From the NCBI RefSeq assembly GCF_018613875.1, contig NZ_JAGGPJ010000027.1:186001-250000 (forward strand): a DNA stretch of 64,000 nucleotides, in the 5' to 3' direction. This document shows, piece after piece, positions 41,179 through 49,704 of the stretch (positions are counted from its first letter, which is position 1; every line of letters begins with the position of its first letter). This DNA comes from Arthrobacter sp. ISL-28. GTDB taxonomy: Bacteria; Actinomycetota; Actinomycetes; Actinomycetales; Micrococcaceae. A program made the translations under genes and the position numbers. Under the pieces are notes generated by a model. That model worked only from the letters and a program-made list of their open reading frames with translations, had not been told where the DNA came from and did not search any database.

Positions 41179-41730
41179 TTAGATGTGGTAGAGGTCCACA
41201 ACGTGGTGGATGTAGTCGTTCTTCAGGACGACCTTCTTTTGGGTAATGACGGGCTGCGTTCCGGAGTAGTCGATGGTGTAGAACGACGTTCCGAAGTACG
41301 GATCGATGGTTTGGTAGCGGTAATAGAGCGTGTGCCAGTTGAAGCGGATGTCAACCACATCGTCCCGCCACCCGATGACCTCCACGTTGGTGATGTTGTG
41401 GCCGGTGCGCGGTTCCGGCAGGCTCGTGGCGCTGGACCGGTCAGTCTTGATGCGGAAGACCCGGTCCTCCAGCCCGCCCCGGTTGGGGTAGTAGATGAGC
41501 GAAATTTCGCGCTGGGGATCGCTGGTGAGCTGGTCGTCGTCGGCCCAGGCGGGCATCCAGAACTCGGCTTCCGGGTGGTAGCAGTCCAGCCAGCGGTCAA
41601 ACTCGCGGTCATCCAGAAACCGCGCCTCGCGGTAGAGGAAGGAACAGATGTCCTCCAGGGTGGCGGGACCGACCGGAACGGCAGGCGCAGTCACAGTGTC
41701 CTGTGCTGCAGCGTCAATTGTTTGTGTCAT
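41179..41730 (-). CDS. benB: Benzoate 1,2-dioxygenase small subunit
   Basis: A 183-residue beta subunit of the ring-hydroxylating dioxygenase. The family signature is FLYREARFLDDREFDRWLDCY near the N-terminus and the NTF2-like cone follows (YPNRGGLEDRVFRIKTDRS; ITNVEVIGW). It has no catalytic centre and stabilises the alpha subunit trimer. It follows benA by 27 bases and precedes benC by 27 bases, fitting one transcript. Confidence 0.94.
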   Translation of the reverse strand: MTQTIDAAAQDTVTAPAVPVGPATLEDICSFLYREARFLDDREFDRWLDCYHPEAEFWMPAWADDDQLTSDPQREISLIYYPNRGGLEDRVFRIKTDRSSATSLPEPRTGHNITNVEVIGWRDDVVDIRFNWHTLYYRYQTIDPYFGTSFYTIDYSGTQPVITQKKVVLKNDYIHHVVDLYHI

Positions 41731-41757
41731 GGGGTTCTCCTTGGCCTTCGAGAGGGC

Positions 41758-43140
41758 CTAGTTCTGGGCTGCTGCTGCTGCTTCTTCGGCGGCTGCTGCT
41801 TCGGCGGCGGCAGCCTTGCGCATGGTCTCCACCCAGTAACCGTGCTGGATGGGGTACAGGCCTTCGTCCTCGGTCCGTGCACCGCTGGAAATGGGCTTGA
41901 GTCCGATCTTGTCGGCATTGCCGTCCGGGCCTTGGATCTGGTGCATCACGCCGCGGCTGAGGTCGTTCCACGGAGCTGCAGTGGCCAGGTATGTCTTCTG
42001 GCAGGAGCGGAACTCCTCGAGGTCGTCCGGGGTCGCCATGCCGGAGGCATTGAAGAAGTCCTCGTACTGACGGATGCGGTTGGCCCGGGCTTCGGCGCTC
42101 TCGCCCTTGGGCGCGATGCAGTAGATGGTCACCTCGGTCCTATCGACAGCGATGGGGCGGAAGTGCCGGATCTGTGAACCGAACTGGTCCATGAGGTAGA
42201 CGTTCGGGTAGAGGCAGAGGTTGCGGGAGATGTTGATCATCCAGTCCGCCTTGGCCTCGCCGTATTTCTCCACGAGTTCATCGCGGCGGTCGAACAGCGG
42301 GCGGTTGCTGGGATCCAGCCATTCCGTCCAGAGCAGCAGGTGGCCGTGGTCGAAGGAGTAGTAGCCGCCCTGCTGCTTGGCCCAGCCGCCGGCATCCATG
42401 TTCTTGGTTTCGTTGGCTGACTCGCCGGTGGTGCGGCGGGCGGTGGTGGCGGCATAGTTCCAGTGCGTGGCGGACACGTGGTAGCCGTCGGCGCCGTTCT
42501 CGGCCTGGAGCTTCCAGTTGCCGTCATAGGTGTAGCTGGAGGCGCCGCGCAGGACTTCCAGGCCGTCGGGGGACTGGTCCACGATCATGTCGATGATCTT
42601 CGTGGATTCGCCGAGGTGTTCTTCCAGCGGCTTCACATCGGGGTTGATGCTGCCGAACAGGAACCCGCGGTAGCTTTCGAACCTGGCCACCTTCGTGAGG
42701 TCGTGCGAACCTTCCTTGTTGAACTGCTCGGGGTAGCCGGCGTCGCGGGGGTCTTTGACCTTGAGCAGCTTGCCTGTGTTGTTGAAGGTCCAGCCGTGGA
42801 ACGGGCAGGTGAAGGTGGTGCGGTTGTCCGTCTTGCGCCGGCACAGCATGGCTCCACGGTGGCTGCAGGCGTTGATGAGGGCGTTCAGTCCGCCCTGCTT
42901 GTCACGCGAGATGATGATCGGCTGGCGGCCGATGTAGGTGGTGAAGTAATCGCCCACGTTGGGGATCTGGCTGTCGTGCGCCAGGTACACCCAGTTGCCC
43001 TCGAAGATGTGCTTCATTTCCAGTTCGAACAGGTCCTCATCCGTGAAGATGCTCCGCTTTGCGCGGTAAAGGCCGTTCTCGTGATCCTCCACAAGGGCCT
43101 GATCCAGGTGGGCTCGGATGCCTTCCAGCGTCTCTGTCAT
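41758..43140 (-). CDS. benA: Benzoate 1,2-dioxygenase large subunit
   Basis: A 460-residue Rieske non-heme iron oxygenase alpha subunit, adding both O atoms to benzoate. The Rieske [2Fe-2S] ligands are Cys92, His94, Cys112 and His115 (ACSHRG and CPFHGW). The mononuclear iron site lies in [16 protein letters not shown] with a later Asp. Motifs match BenA/XylX. The ATG at 43140 has AGGAG eight bases upstream. The C-terminus is an Ala/Glu run ([19 protein letters not shown]) not needed for catalysis. It heads the leftward ben operon and is divergent from catR. Confidence 0.95.
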   Translation of the reverse strand: MTETLEGIRAHLDQALVEDHENGLYRAKRSIFTDEDLFELEMKHIFEGNWVYLAHDSQIPNVGDYFTTYIGRQPIIISRDKQGGLNALINACSHRGAMLCRRKTDNRTTFTCPFHGWTFNNTGKLLKVKDPRDAGYPEQFNKEGSHDLTKVARFESYRGFLFGSINPDVKPLEEHLGESTKIIDMIVDQSPDGLEVLRGASSYTYDGNWKLQAENGADGYHVSATHWNYAATTARRTTGESANETKNMDAGGWAKQQGGYYSFDHGHLLLWTEWLDPSNRPLFDRRDELVEKYGEAKADWMINISRNLCLYPNVYLMDQFGSQIRHFRPIAVDRTEVTIYCIAPKGESAEARANRIRQYEDFFNASGMATPDDLEEFRSCQKTYLATAAPWNDLSRGVMHQIQGPDGNADKIGLKPISSGARTEDEGLYPIQHGYWVETMRKAAAAEAAAAEEAAAAAQN

Positions 43141-43266
43141 GTTGGCTCCTATCGGTATCGGGCGGCGTTGCCCAGGTGCCGGGCAGCGGTGCCCGTGCGG
43201 ACCGCCGAACGTTCGGTCGGTCAATCGAATGCAGCCAACTCTGCCAGCGGGTGGCGTCCGTCACAC

Positions 43267-43316
43267 TAGGCATTTGCCTAGGCCTGCCTAGGTGCATATT
43301 GAGACTTTCAAAGTCT
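43267..43316. promoter_or_regulatory. Palindrome cluster in ben/cat divergent region
   Basis: Three inverted repeats lie in the 278-base gap between benA and catR: TAGGCATTTGCCTA (43267-43280), CTAGGCCTGCCTAG (43278-43291) and AGACTTTCAAAGTCT (43302-43316). The first two overlap. Related GTTGAA boxes follow (GTTGAATAC near 43339 and GTTGAACCA near 43369). They are candidate operators for the LysR-type CatR and for a ben regulator. A CatR box consensus match was not computed. Confidence 0.55.
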
Positions 43317-43418
43317 GAAAACCCAGCAATTGGATATTTGTTGAATACTAAATTCGGGCCTACGCTGTTGAACCAACAACCATCGACGTGGCACAGCACC
43401 GGAAAGAGGGCGGCGAGC

Positions 43419-44333
43419 ATGGAACTGCGGCATTTGCGCTATTTCATCGTTGTGGCTGAAACCTGCCACTTCGGCCAGGCAGCGGAGCGCCTGAAAATGG
43501 CGCAGCCACCGCTGTCCCAGCAGATCCGGCAACTGGAGGCCGAGCTCGGAACGGAGCTTTTTGCCCGGACCACCAGAAGTGTGAGCCTGACCCCGGCGGG
43601 TGAGGCATTTCTCGCCGATGCGCAGCGCATCCTCAGCAGTGTTGAGGAAGCCGCCCGCCGGGCCCGCCGGTTTGCGGACGGAAAGGCCGGAACACTTCGC
43701 ATCGGACTGACAGGGACTGCGTCCTACACCCAGCTTCCTGCCCTGGCGCGTCTGGTCAAGGAACAGCTTCCGGACGTGGTGCTGGACATTCACACTGAGC
43801 TCCTCACGCCGGCCATTGAACAGGCCCTGGCGTCGGGCGAACTCGACGTCGGTGTCCTCCGGCCGCCCGTGAGGGACCCTGCGCTGGCGGTGCGGCCCAT
43901 AGCGCACGAAAAGTTTGTGGTCGCCCTGCCGGAAGGCCACCGCCTTGCAGCAGCGGACACCGTCATCATCGGGGAACTCCGGGCCGAGGATTTCATCATG
44001 TATCCAGGGGGCTCCCGGTCAGTTGTCCATGATGCGGTGATCCGCGCATGCCGGGCTGCGGACTTCTACCCCCGGGTGGCCCACGAATCCGCCAAAACCT
44101 CCACCCAGCTGTCGCTCGTCGCGGCAGGACTCGGCGTGGCGGTCCTCCCGGAATCCGTCCGCGGAATCGCTTTGGCCGGAGTTCAGTACCGGGCGGTGGC
44201 CGGGGCGGACGACGTCGAGCTGGCGCTGGCATGGTGCCGCACCGGAGGGTCGCCCCTGGTTGACTCCTTCCTCGCCACCCTCGAGGACAACGGCATTTTC
44301 CTTGACTCAAGCTACTCCGGAGGACTTCCGTGA
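43419..44333 (+). CDS. catR: LysR-family regulator of catechol catabolism (CatR-like)
   Basis: A 304-residue LysR-type regulator. The start MELRHLRYFIVVAETCHFGQ has AAAGAGGGCGG upstream. The HTH spans about 1-60 (AAERLKMAQPPLSQQIRQLE). The substrate-binding domain follows (about 90-300: GTLRIGLTGTASY, VGVLRPPV). CatR/CatM/BenM-type members bind cis,cis-muconate and activate the cat (and often ben) genes. The gene overlaps catB by four bases (GTGA), divergent from benA, which is the usual arrangement of this family. Confidence 0.85.
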   Translation: MELRHLRYFIVVAETCHFGQAAERLKMAQPPLSQQIRQLEAELGTELFARTTRSVSLTPAGEAFLADAQRILSSVEEAARRARRFADGKAGTLRIGLTGTASYTQLPALARLVKEQLPDVVLDIHTELLTPAIEQALASGELDVGVLRPPVRDPALAVRPIAHEKFVVALPEGHRLAAADTVIIGELRAEDFIMYPGGSRSVVHDAVIRACRAADFYPRVAHESAKTSTQLSLVAAGLGVAVLPESVRGIALAGVQYRAVAGADDVELALAWCRTGGSPLVDSFLATLEDNGIFLDSSYSGGLP

Positions 44334-45439
44334 AAATCACGTCCATCGAGGCGATCCCCTTCGCCATCCCCTATCTGAAGCCCCTGCGCTTCGCCAGCGG
44401 CGAAGTGCACACGGCATCGCATGTGCTCGTCCGCGTCCACAGCGACGACGGTATTGTCGGAGTTGCCGAGGCGCCGGCGCGGCCCTTCACCTATGGTGAA
44501 ACCCAGGAATCCATCGTGGCGGCGGTTCAGACGCTGTTCGCACCGCAGCTTGCGGGGATGTCCATCCTGGACCGCGAGGCGATGCACGCTGCCATGGACA
44601 GAACCGTCGGCAATCCCACGGCAAAATCGGCCGTGGACATGGCGGTCTGGGACGTCATCGGAAAAACCCTGGGGCAGCCCGTCACGGCCCTGCTCGGCGG
44701 CTTCTCGGACAGCATGCGGGTCAGCCACATGCTCGGCTTTGCTGAACCCGCCAAGATGGTGGCCGAGGCAGAGCGCATGCGCGACACGTACGGGGTCACT
44801 ACGTTCAAGGTGAAAGTGGGCCGCAAGCCGTTCGGCCTGGACGTCGATGTCTGCCGCGCCCTGCGCGAGGATCTTGGCGGGGACATCGAACTGTATATCG
44901 ATGGCAACCGCGGTTGGACGCCGTCGGAGTCCTTGCGCGCCCTTAACGCCATGGCGGACCTTGACCTTACCCTCGCCGAAGAGCTGTGCCCGGCCGACGA
45001 TGTCCTGGGGCGCAAATGGCTGGTGAACCACTGTCCTGTTCCGTTCGTCGCCGACGAGAGCGCCACGAATCCCGGCGAAGTGACCCGCGAACTGCTCAGC
45101 GGCGCCGCCAATGCCGTCAGCATCAAGACAGCCCGTACAGGCTTCTCGCACTCGCAGCGCGTGCTGTTCCAGTGTGACGGCCTGGGCGCCGAGGTGGTGA
45201 TGGGTAATCAGATCGACGGACAACTTGGCACCCTGTGCTCGGTCACCTTCGGAGCCGCCTTCCAGTCCACCACCCGGCGAGCGGGGGAGCTGTCCAATTT
45301 CCTGGACATGAGCGACGATCTCCTCACGGAACCGCTGGAGATTGTGGACGGCCGGCTTGCGGCGCGACAGGTCCCGGGCATCGGGATCGACATTGACCCG
45401 GACAAGCTGGCCAAGTACCGGCTCGACCTTAATAACTGA
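44330..45439 (+). CDS. catB: Muconate cycloisomerase
   Basis: A 369-residue enolase-superfamily enzyme that lactonises cis,cis-muconate to muconolactone. The catalytic Lys is in TFKVKVG, metal ligands are in LYIDGNRGW, LAEELCPADD and VADESA, and the second catalytic Lys is in AVSIKTARTG. The start GTG at 44330 overlaps catR by four bases. The length is typical for CatB. Chloromuconate specificity is not suggested by context. Confidence 0.93.
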   Translation: MKITSIEAIPFAIPYLKPLRFASGEVHTASHVLVRVHSDDGIVGVAEAPARPFTYGETQESIVAAVQTLFAPQLAGMSILDREAMHAAMDRTVGNPTAKSAVDMAVWDVIGKTLGQPVTALLGGFSDSMRVSHMLGFAEPAKMVAEAERMRDTYGVTTFKVKVGRKPFGLDVDVCRALREDLGGDIELYIDGNRGWTPSESLRALNAMADLDLTLAEELCPADDVLGRKWLVNHCPVPFVADESATNPGEVTRELLSGAANAVSIKTARTGFSHSQRVLFQCDGLGAEVVMGNQIDGQLGTLCSVTFGAAFQSTTRRAGELSNFLDMSDDLLTEPLEIVDGRLAARQVPGIGIDIDPDKLAKYRLDLNN

Positions 45440-45500
45440 GTTCCACAACCACCCCACGGTGCCTGCGAGGCAGGCGCCGGCTGCAGAAAGTGAGTCAACG

Positions 45501-46364
45501 ATGACAACCCAGCTGACCGAATTTGACGCCAAGGCCGCGGAGTCCGGCAATGCTGCCACCGAACGTTTCCGCGAAAGCGGCAAGACGGCCGCGCTCGCGG
45601 TTCCCCAGGAGCGCGTGTCTCTGCTGGCCAACGAGGTTCTCGGCGCGGTCTACGAAACGATCCGCAAGCACAAGGTGACCTACGACGAGTTCAACGCACT
45701 CAAGTCCTGGCTGATCAGCGTCGGCGAGGACGGCGAATGGCCGCTCTTCCTTGACGTCTGGGTGGAGCACGTCGTCGAGGAAGTCTCCACGGAGGACCGC
45801 GAAGGCAACAAGGGCACGATTGAAGGCCCGTACTACATTCCGGATTCGCCGCAGCTTGAAACACCGGCCACGCTGCCGATGCGGGAAGACGAAGGCGGCA
45901 CCCCGCTGCTGTTCCAGGGCCAGGTCCGTGCCGTTGACGGCACCCCGCTGTCCGGCGCCCACGTGGAGATCTGGCACGCCGACGACAACGGATTCTACTC
46001 CCAATTCGCTCCGGGCCTGCCCGAGTGGAACCTGCGCGGCACAGTTGTGGCGGACGCCGGCGGCAACTTCGCCCTTAGCACCGTCCAGCCGGCGCCCTAC
46101 CAAATCCCGACCGACGGAGCCTGCGGCAAGCTGATCGCCGCAGCCGGCTGGCATGCCTGGCGCCCGGCACACCTCCACCTGAAAGTCTCCGCCCCCGGCC
46201 ACCAGTTGCTGACCGCGCAGCTCTACTTTGATGGAGACCAGCACCTGTCCGACGACATCGCCTCGGCCGTGAAGCCGGAACTCGTCCTGAACCCCGCAAA
46301 GCGTCCGGATGGTGTAGGCAACGAGGTCACCTATGACTTCGTGCTGGACGCCGCCCGCGCCTAG
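45501..46364 (+). CDS. catA: Catechol 1,2-dioxygenase (intradiol)
   Basis: A 287-residue non-heme Fe(III) intradiol dioxygenase that opens catechol to cis,cis-muconate. The iron ligands are visible as Tyr in EGPYYIPDSP, Tyr in DDNGFYSQF and two His in RPAHLHLKV. The N-terminal helical linker domain (about 10-105) is typical of CatA dimers. The ATG at 45501 is preceded by GAAAGTGAG. The longer frame starting inside catB is not supported. It lies between catB and catC. Confidence 0.94.
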   Translation: MTTQLTEFDAKAAESGNAATERFRESGKTAALAVPQERVSLLANEVLGAVYETIRKHKVTYDEFNALKSWLISVGEDGEWPLFLDVWVEHVVEEVSTEDREGNKGTIEGPYYIPDSPQLETPATLPMREDEGGTPLLFQGQVRAVDGTPLSGAHVEIWHADDNGFYSQFAPGLPEWNLRGTVVADAGGNFALSTVQPAPYQIPTDGACGKLIAAAGWHAWRPAHLHLKVSAPGHQLLTAQLYFDGDQHLSDDIASAVKPELVLNPAKRPDGVGNEVTYDFVLDAARA

Positions 46365-46423
46365 CCCGTTACGTCCCGCCCCATTCAGCGACGACAGACC
46401 CTCGAAACGAAGGAGCAAACCCC

Positions 46424-46708
46424 GTGCTTTTTGCAGTGCGCATGGACGTCAGCATTCCCCAGGACCTGGAGGCGGAGGCCAAAGCTGGACTCCTGGCCGC
46501 CGAGAAGGCCTATTCACAGGAACTGCAGCGCAAGGGCGAGTGGCAGAGCATCTGGCGATGCGTGGGCGAATACGCCAATATCAGCATTTTCGACGTCGCC
46601 GGCAATGACCGGCTGCACGAGATTCTCTGGGGTCTGCCGCTCTTCCCCTACATGAAGGTGGACATCACGCCCCTCGCAGTGCACCCGTCGGACGTCGCCG
46701 TCGGCTGA
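46424..46708 (+). CDS. catC: Muconolactone delta-isomerase
   Basis: A 94-residue CatC, converting muconolactone to beta-ketoadipate enol-lactone. It begins (GTG 46424, after CGAAGGAG) with MLFAVRMDVSIPQDLEAEAK. The family segment GKYANISIFDV-like (GEYANISIFDVAGNDRLHEIL) and LPLFPYMKVDITPLAVHPSDV close the fold. It is the last cat gene; the enol-lactone hydrolase (pcaD) must be elsewhere. A hairpin terminator follows 15 bases after the stop. Confidence 0.94.
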   Translation: MLFAVRMDVSIPQDLEAEAKAGLLAAEKAYSQELQRKGEWQSIWRCVGEYANISIFDVAGNDRLHEILWGLPLFPYMKVDITPLAVHPSDVAVG

Positions 46709-46723
46709 CACCCTGCAACAGCC

Positions 46724-46758
46724 AAGGACCCGGCTCGTCTGAGCCGGGTCCTTCGTTT
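46724..46758 (+). terminator. Terminator of catBAC
   Basis: Arms AAGGACCCGGCTC (46724-46736) and GAGCCGGGTCCTT (46741-46753) are perfect and followed by CGTTTT. It closes the cat transcript. Confidence 0.85.
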
Positions 46759-46790
46759 TGTGGCGGCCGGGTGGTGGGAAGTGGGCGCAC

Positions 46791-46958
46791 CTAGAAGTTG
46801 CGAGTGGTGTAGTTGCGGCTGGGCAGGTCGAGTGCGGACCAGTCCCGGATCGAGTATTCCGGCGGGGTGTGCCCGCGCCCGTCCCGCGCGACGGCGGTAA
46901 GGGAAGCAAGCACTGAGATGACGATCAGGACAACGAGGGCAATTCCGAAGATTTCCAT
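46791..46958 (-). CDS. Small single-span membrane protein, 55 residues
   Basis: A 55-codon gene giving MEIFGIALVVLIVISVLASL as one membrane helix, then TAVARDGRGHTPPEYSIRDW and SALDLPSRNYTTRNF. The hydrophobic N-terminus (about 1-25) and the polar Pro/Asp/Arg-rich tail suggest a type I/III bitopic protein. It resembles short conserved proteins I recall in Arthrobacter; no function is known. It is divergent from the GlxA-type regulator and shares its palindromic region, so it may be co-regulated. Confidence 0.65.
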   Translation of the reverse strand: MEIFGIALVVLIVISVLASLTAVARDGRGHTPPEYSIRDWSALDLPSRNYTTRNF

Positions 46959-46994
46959 AGCTCAATGGTTCTCCCGGAGAGGTGAGGAAAAAAG

Positions 46995-47029
46995 TGGCAG
47001 AAACGACTATAAAAGACAAATTTCTGCCA
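46995..47029. promoter_or_regulatory. Palindromic operator between small membrane gene and GlxA-type regulator
   Basis: TGGCAGAAA (46995-47003) and TTTCTGCCA (47021-47029) are exact inverted repeats separated by 17 bases, with an A/T-rich centre. It lies 11 bases before the regulator's ATG and 37 bases before the divergent gene. It is a candidate binding site for the dimeric AraC/GlxA regulator, giving autoregulation. Confidence 0.6.
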
Positions 47030-47039
47030 TACTGGTTTC

Positions 47040-48008
47040 ATGCTCAAGTCAGTGGCAGTCATCGTGGTTCCCAACTTCTCGATCTTCGAGTTCAGCACCG
47101 CCTTTGAGGTGTTCGGCATCGACCGTTCGGACCGGGGCACCGGCGTCCCGAAATTCGATTTCCGGGTCTGCGCGCCCGAGCCGGGGGACATTCCCCTCAA
47201 GTCTGGTCTGACCATGCACGTAAGCCTCGGTCTCGAAGCCGCGGCGGACGCGGACCTTGTGATCATGACGCCCTACGGGCGGGACGAAGACGTTCCCGAG
47301 GAAGTGCTGGAGACCCTTCGGGCTGCGCATGCGCGGGGTGCCTGGGTCATGTCCATCTGCTCCGGCGCCTTTGCGCTGGCCCGGGCGGGGCTGCTGGATG
47401 GACGGCGCTGCACCACGCACTGGCATTATTCCGGCGAGTTGGCCGCAAAGTTTCCCAAGGTCCAAGTGGACGAAAATGTTCTCTATGTCCAGGACGGCCA
47501 GATTATTTCCAGTGCCGGAACCGCAGCGGGCATAGACGCCTGCCTGCATCTGGTCCGCGTGGAGCTCGGCGCCGCGGTGGCGGCAGCCATAGCCCGGGAC
47601 ATGGTGGTTCCGCCACACCGCGACGGCGGCCAGGCCCAGTTCATTGACCGCCCCATGCCAGAATGCGGATCGCAGCCGATGGAGGAACTGCTGCGATGGA
47701 TGGTGGAGAACCTGGACGAGGAACACCCGGTCCACGAACTTGCGGCCAGGGTGCACATGTCCCCGCGAACCTTCGCCCGCAGGTTCAGGGCGGAGACGGG
47801 TGCCACGCCTGCGGCATGGCTGAATTCCCAGCGGGTGCTGCGGGCCCAGGAACTGCTTGAATCGACGGAGCTGAACATCGATGAAGTGGCACGGCTGTCA
47901 GGCTTCGGCCACCCCGTGCTGCTGCGGCACCACTTTGCGAGGGTGCTGGACACCAGCCCGCAGTCCTACCGTAGGGCGTTCCGCGGACAGCTGACGCCGG
48001 CCGGCTAG
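47040..48008 (+). CDS. GlxA-type transcriptional regulator (DJ-1/PfpI + AraC HTH)
   Basis: A 322-residue two-domain regulator. The N-terminal DJ-1/PfpI-like domain (about 5-185) keeps the family elbow SICSGAFALARAGLLDGRRCTTH with a Cys at the nucleophile position. The C-terminal AraC helix-turn-helix pair spans about 225-318 (HELAARVHMSPRTFARRFRAETGATPAAWL; IDEVARLSGFGHPVLLRHHF). FtrA/GlxA-type proteins respond to small metabolites. The regulated gene may be its own and that of the small divergent membrane protein. The start ATG at 47040 has a weak ribosome site. Confidence 0.88.
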   Translation: MLKSVAVIVVPNFSIFEFSTAFEVFGIDRSDRGTGVPKFDFRVCAPEPGDIPLKSGLTMHVSLGLEAAADADLVIMTPYGRDEDVPEEVLETLRAAHARGAWVMSICSGAFALARAGLLDGRRCTTHWHYSGELAAKFPKVQVDENVLYVQDGQIISSAGTAAGIDACLHLVRVELGAAVAAAIARDMVVPPHRDGGQAQFIDRPMPECGSQPMEELLRWMVENLDEEHPVHELAARVHMSPRTFARRFRAETGATPAAWLNSQRVLRAQELLESTELNIDEVARLSGFGHPVLLRHHFARVLDTSPQSYRRAFRGQLTPAG

Positions 48009-48014
48009 GACAGT

Positions 48015-48054
48015 CTCATCGTTGGCACCGCAAGCTCATCGTGGGCACCGCAAG
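48015..48054. repeat. 20-base tandem repeat downstream of regulator
   Basis: CTCATCGTTGGCACCGCAAG (48015-48034) is followed by the same 20 bases with one change, T to G (48035-48054). It lies seven bases past the stop. The 131 bases after it contain no recognised gene. It may be the relic of an IS end, by analogy with the repeated boxes at 4619-4711; this is speculative. Confidence 0.7.
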
Positions 48055-48185
48055 GGCCGGCTGCACTCGTGGCCGTCGTGCGGGGGGACTATGTGGCGGG
48101 TTCCTTCTCGTGGTGTGCCCGGTCGATGGCATGGATGGAAACGACTGCCCGGGGCTGGCCTCTGCGAGCCTCCTAAACCTGGTTC

Positions 48186-48503
48186 CTAGGACCGGGTGCC
48201 TTTGCGGTGCGTCTGGTTGTGAGGTGTCTGTTCGGCCGCTGCTCTGGCCGTATCCACGAGAACCCGCCACGGCCCGGTGACGGCCCTTTCGGGAAGAGTG
48301 GCGCGGTGTTCGCCAGCCCGGATGGAATACATGAACCGGTCAGGCTGTCCCTCGGCTACTTGCCGGGTGTCGGGCACTGCATCCCACGGGCAGGCCTCGA
48401 CGATAGGCTGCCAGCGGCTCTTGTCGCTGGACGTTGTGGCTTGAACTGTCCAGGTGCGGGTCAACGCAGCAATCCCGCCGCTGCGCTCGACGGTGATTTT
48501 CAT
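48186..48503 (-). CDS. Emfourin-type protease inhibitor
   Basis: A 105-residue protein resembling emfourin, the inhibitor of protealysin-like metalloproteases. From ATG 48503 it begins MKITVERSGGIAALTRTWTV and contains MYSIRAGEHRATLPERAVTG, close to the conserved E/R-x-G pattern of M4in-type inhibitors. An AGGA site is eight bases before the start. It follows the M4 protease by 62 bases on the same strand. Protealysin-emfourin pairs in one operon are known from other bacteria. It should keep the protease inactive inside the cell. Confidence 0.75.
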   Translation of the reverse strand: MKITVERSGGIAALTRTWTVQATTSSDKSRWQPIVEACPWDAVPDTRQVAEGQPDRFMYSIRAGEHRATLPERAVTGPWRVLVDTARAAAEQTPHNQTHRKGTRS

Positions 48504-48565
48504 GGCGGAGTCCTGGTTGTCCGAGGCGGCCGGACGCGCGGACGCGCCGCACACCCGGCGTTGGG

Positions 48566-49609
48566 TTAGAGCTTTACCTTCACAGTTTCCCACGCCCGGC
48601 GCACGGCGTCATGCTCTGCGGACTCCGCACCGAACAGTTCCCTCGCCGACGCAGCCGTGGCCCTGGCGAAGACGCTGAACGTGGCGGTCGGTGGCAGGGA
48701 TCCTTCCGTCAATGTCTCGTACCAGATCTGCCCCGGCGCCTCCCAGGCGTTGCCGCCCAGGGTTTGCGCCACGAGGAAGAACGCCCGGTTCGGGATGCCC
48801 GAATTAATATGGACGCCGCCGTTGTCCGCACTGGTGCGGACGTATGAGTCCATCGAGTCCGGCTGCGGGTCCTTGCCCAGGATGTCGTCGTCATACGCCG
48901 TTCCGGGGGCCTTCAGGGAACGAAGGGCCGATCCCTCAACCTGCGGGGTGAAGAGACCTTCGCCGATGAGCCAGCTGGCGTCCGCAGCAGACTGTTTCCG
49001 GAAGTACTGCTCCACCAGGGCGCCAAACACATCGGAGAACGATTCGTTGATGGCACCGGCCTGGTTCCGATAGGCGAGTCCCGCCGACAACTGCGTGACA
49101 CCGTGGGCCAGCTCGTGCCCGATCACGCTGAGCGAACGGGTGAACCGGTCAAAGATTTCGCCGTCGCCGTCCCCAAACACCATTTGCTGGCCGTCCCAGA
49201 AGGCGTTGTCATAGAGCTTGCCAAAATGAACCGTGGCATTGAGCGGCATTCCCAGGCCATCGATGGAATTCCGGCCGAAGACCTCGGCGTAGAGAGTATG
49301 GGTGTGGCCCAGGCCGTCATAGGCTTCATCGGCGGCCGGATCACCGATGGCCGCCTCGCCTTCCTTCCTGACAAGCTGCCCGGGAAGTGACTCACTCGAA
49401 TTGGCGTCGAAGACGGACCTGTTAGGCGCAGCGGGCTGAGCCTGCCTCACGCCCGGGGGAGTCGCTGGCGCGAGAGCCGTCCTGGCAGCCTGCACGGTCT
49501 TCACATGCAGCAGCGCCTCTTTAGCCGCTCTCGCCGCCGCGTTGAACCGCGGGGAATCCTGGGCGGCGAGGCGCCGGAGCATGTAGGGCGGAATGATGGA
49601 ACAGATCAT
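48566..49609 (-). CDS. Protealysin-like M4 family metalloprotease
   Basis: A 347-residue M4 peptidase of the protealysin (short propeptide) subgroup. The start ATG at 49609 gives MICSIIPPYMLRRLA with the PPY motif typical of protealysin precursors, rather than a signal peptide. Zinc ligands are His165 and His169 in HELAH with Glu166 as base, and Glu189 in GAINESFSD; the catalytic His is in NGGVHINSGIPNRAF. A processed N-terminus is expected near VFDAN (about 67). The absence of a secretion signal is usual in this subgroup. The gene precedes its emfourin-type inhibitor. Confidence 0.9.
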   Translation of the reverse strand: MICSIIPPYMLRRLAAQDSPRFNAAARAAKEALLHVKTVQAARTALAPATPPGVRQAQPAAPNRSVFDANSSESLPGQLVRKEGEAAIGDPAADEAYDGLGHTHTLYAEVFGRNSIDGLGMPLNATVHFGKLYDNAFWDGQQMVFGDGDGEIFDRFTRSLSVIGHELAHGVTQLSAGLAYRNQAGAINESFSDVFGALVEQYFRKQSAADASWLIGEGLFTPQVEGSALRSLKAPGTAYDDDILGKDPQPDSMDSYVRTSADNGGVHINSGIPNRAFFLVAQTLGGNAWEAPGQIWYETLTEGSLPPTATFSVFARATAASARELFGAESAEHDAVRRAWETVKVKL

Positions 49610-49665
49610 GCAAATGAGCCTACGAGCGGCCACCGACAATTTGCGGAGGCGCACTGGGGGTGCAG

Positions 49666-49698
49666 AAAACCCCGCTACTTATAGGAAGTAACGGGGTT
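49666..49698 (-). terminator. Terminator of tRNA-Arg
   Basis: Arms AACCCCG.TACTT and AAGTA.CGGGGTT pair around CCTAT; on the minus strand TTTTC follows. It starts just 3' of the tRNA gene. Confidence 0.75.
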
Positions 49699-49704
49699 CT
49701 TCTG

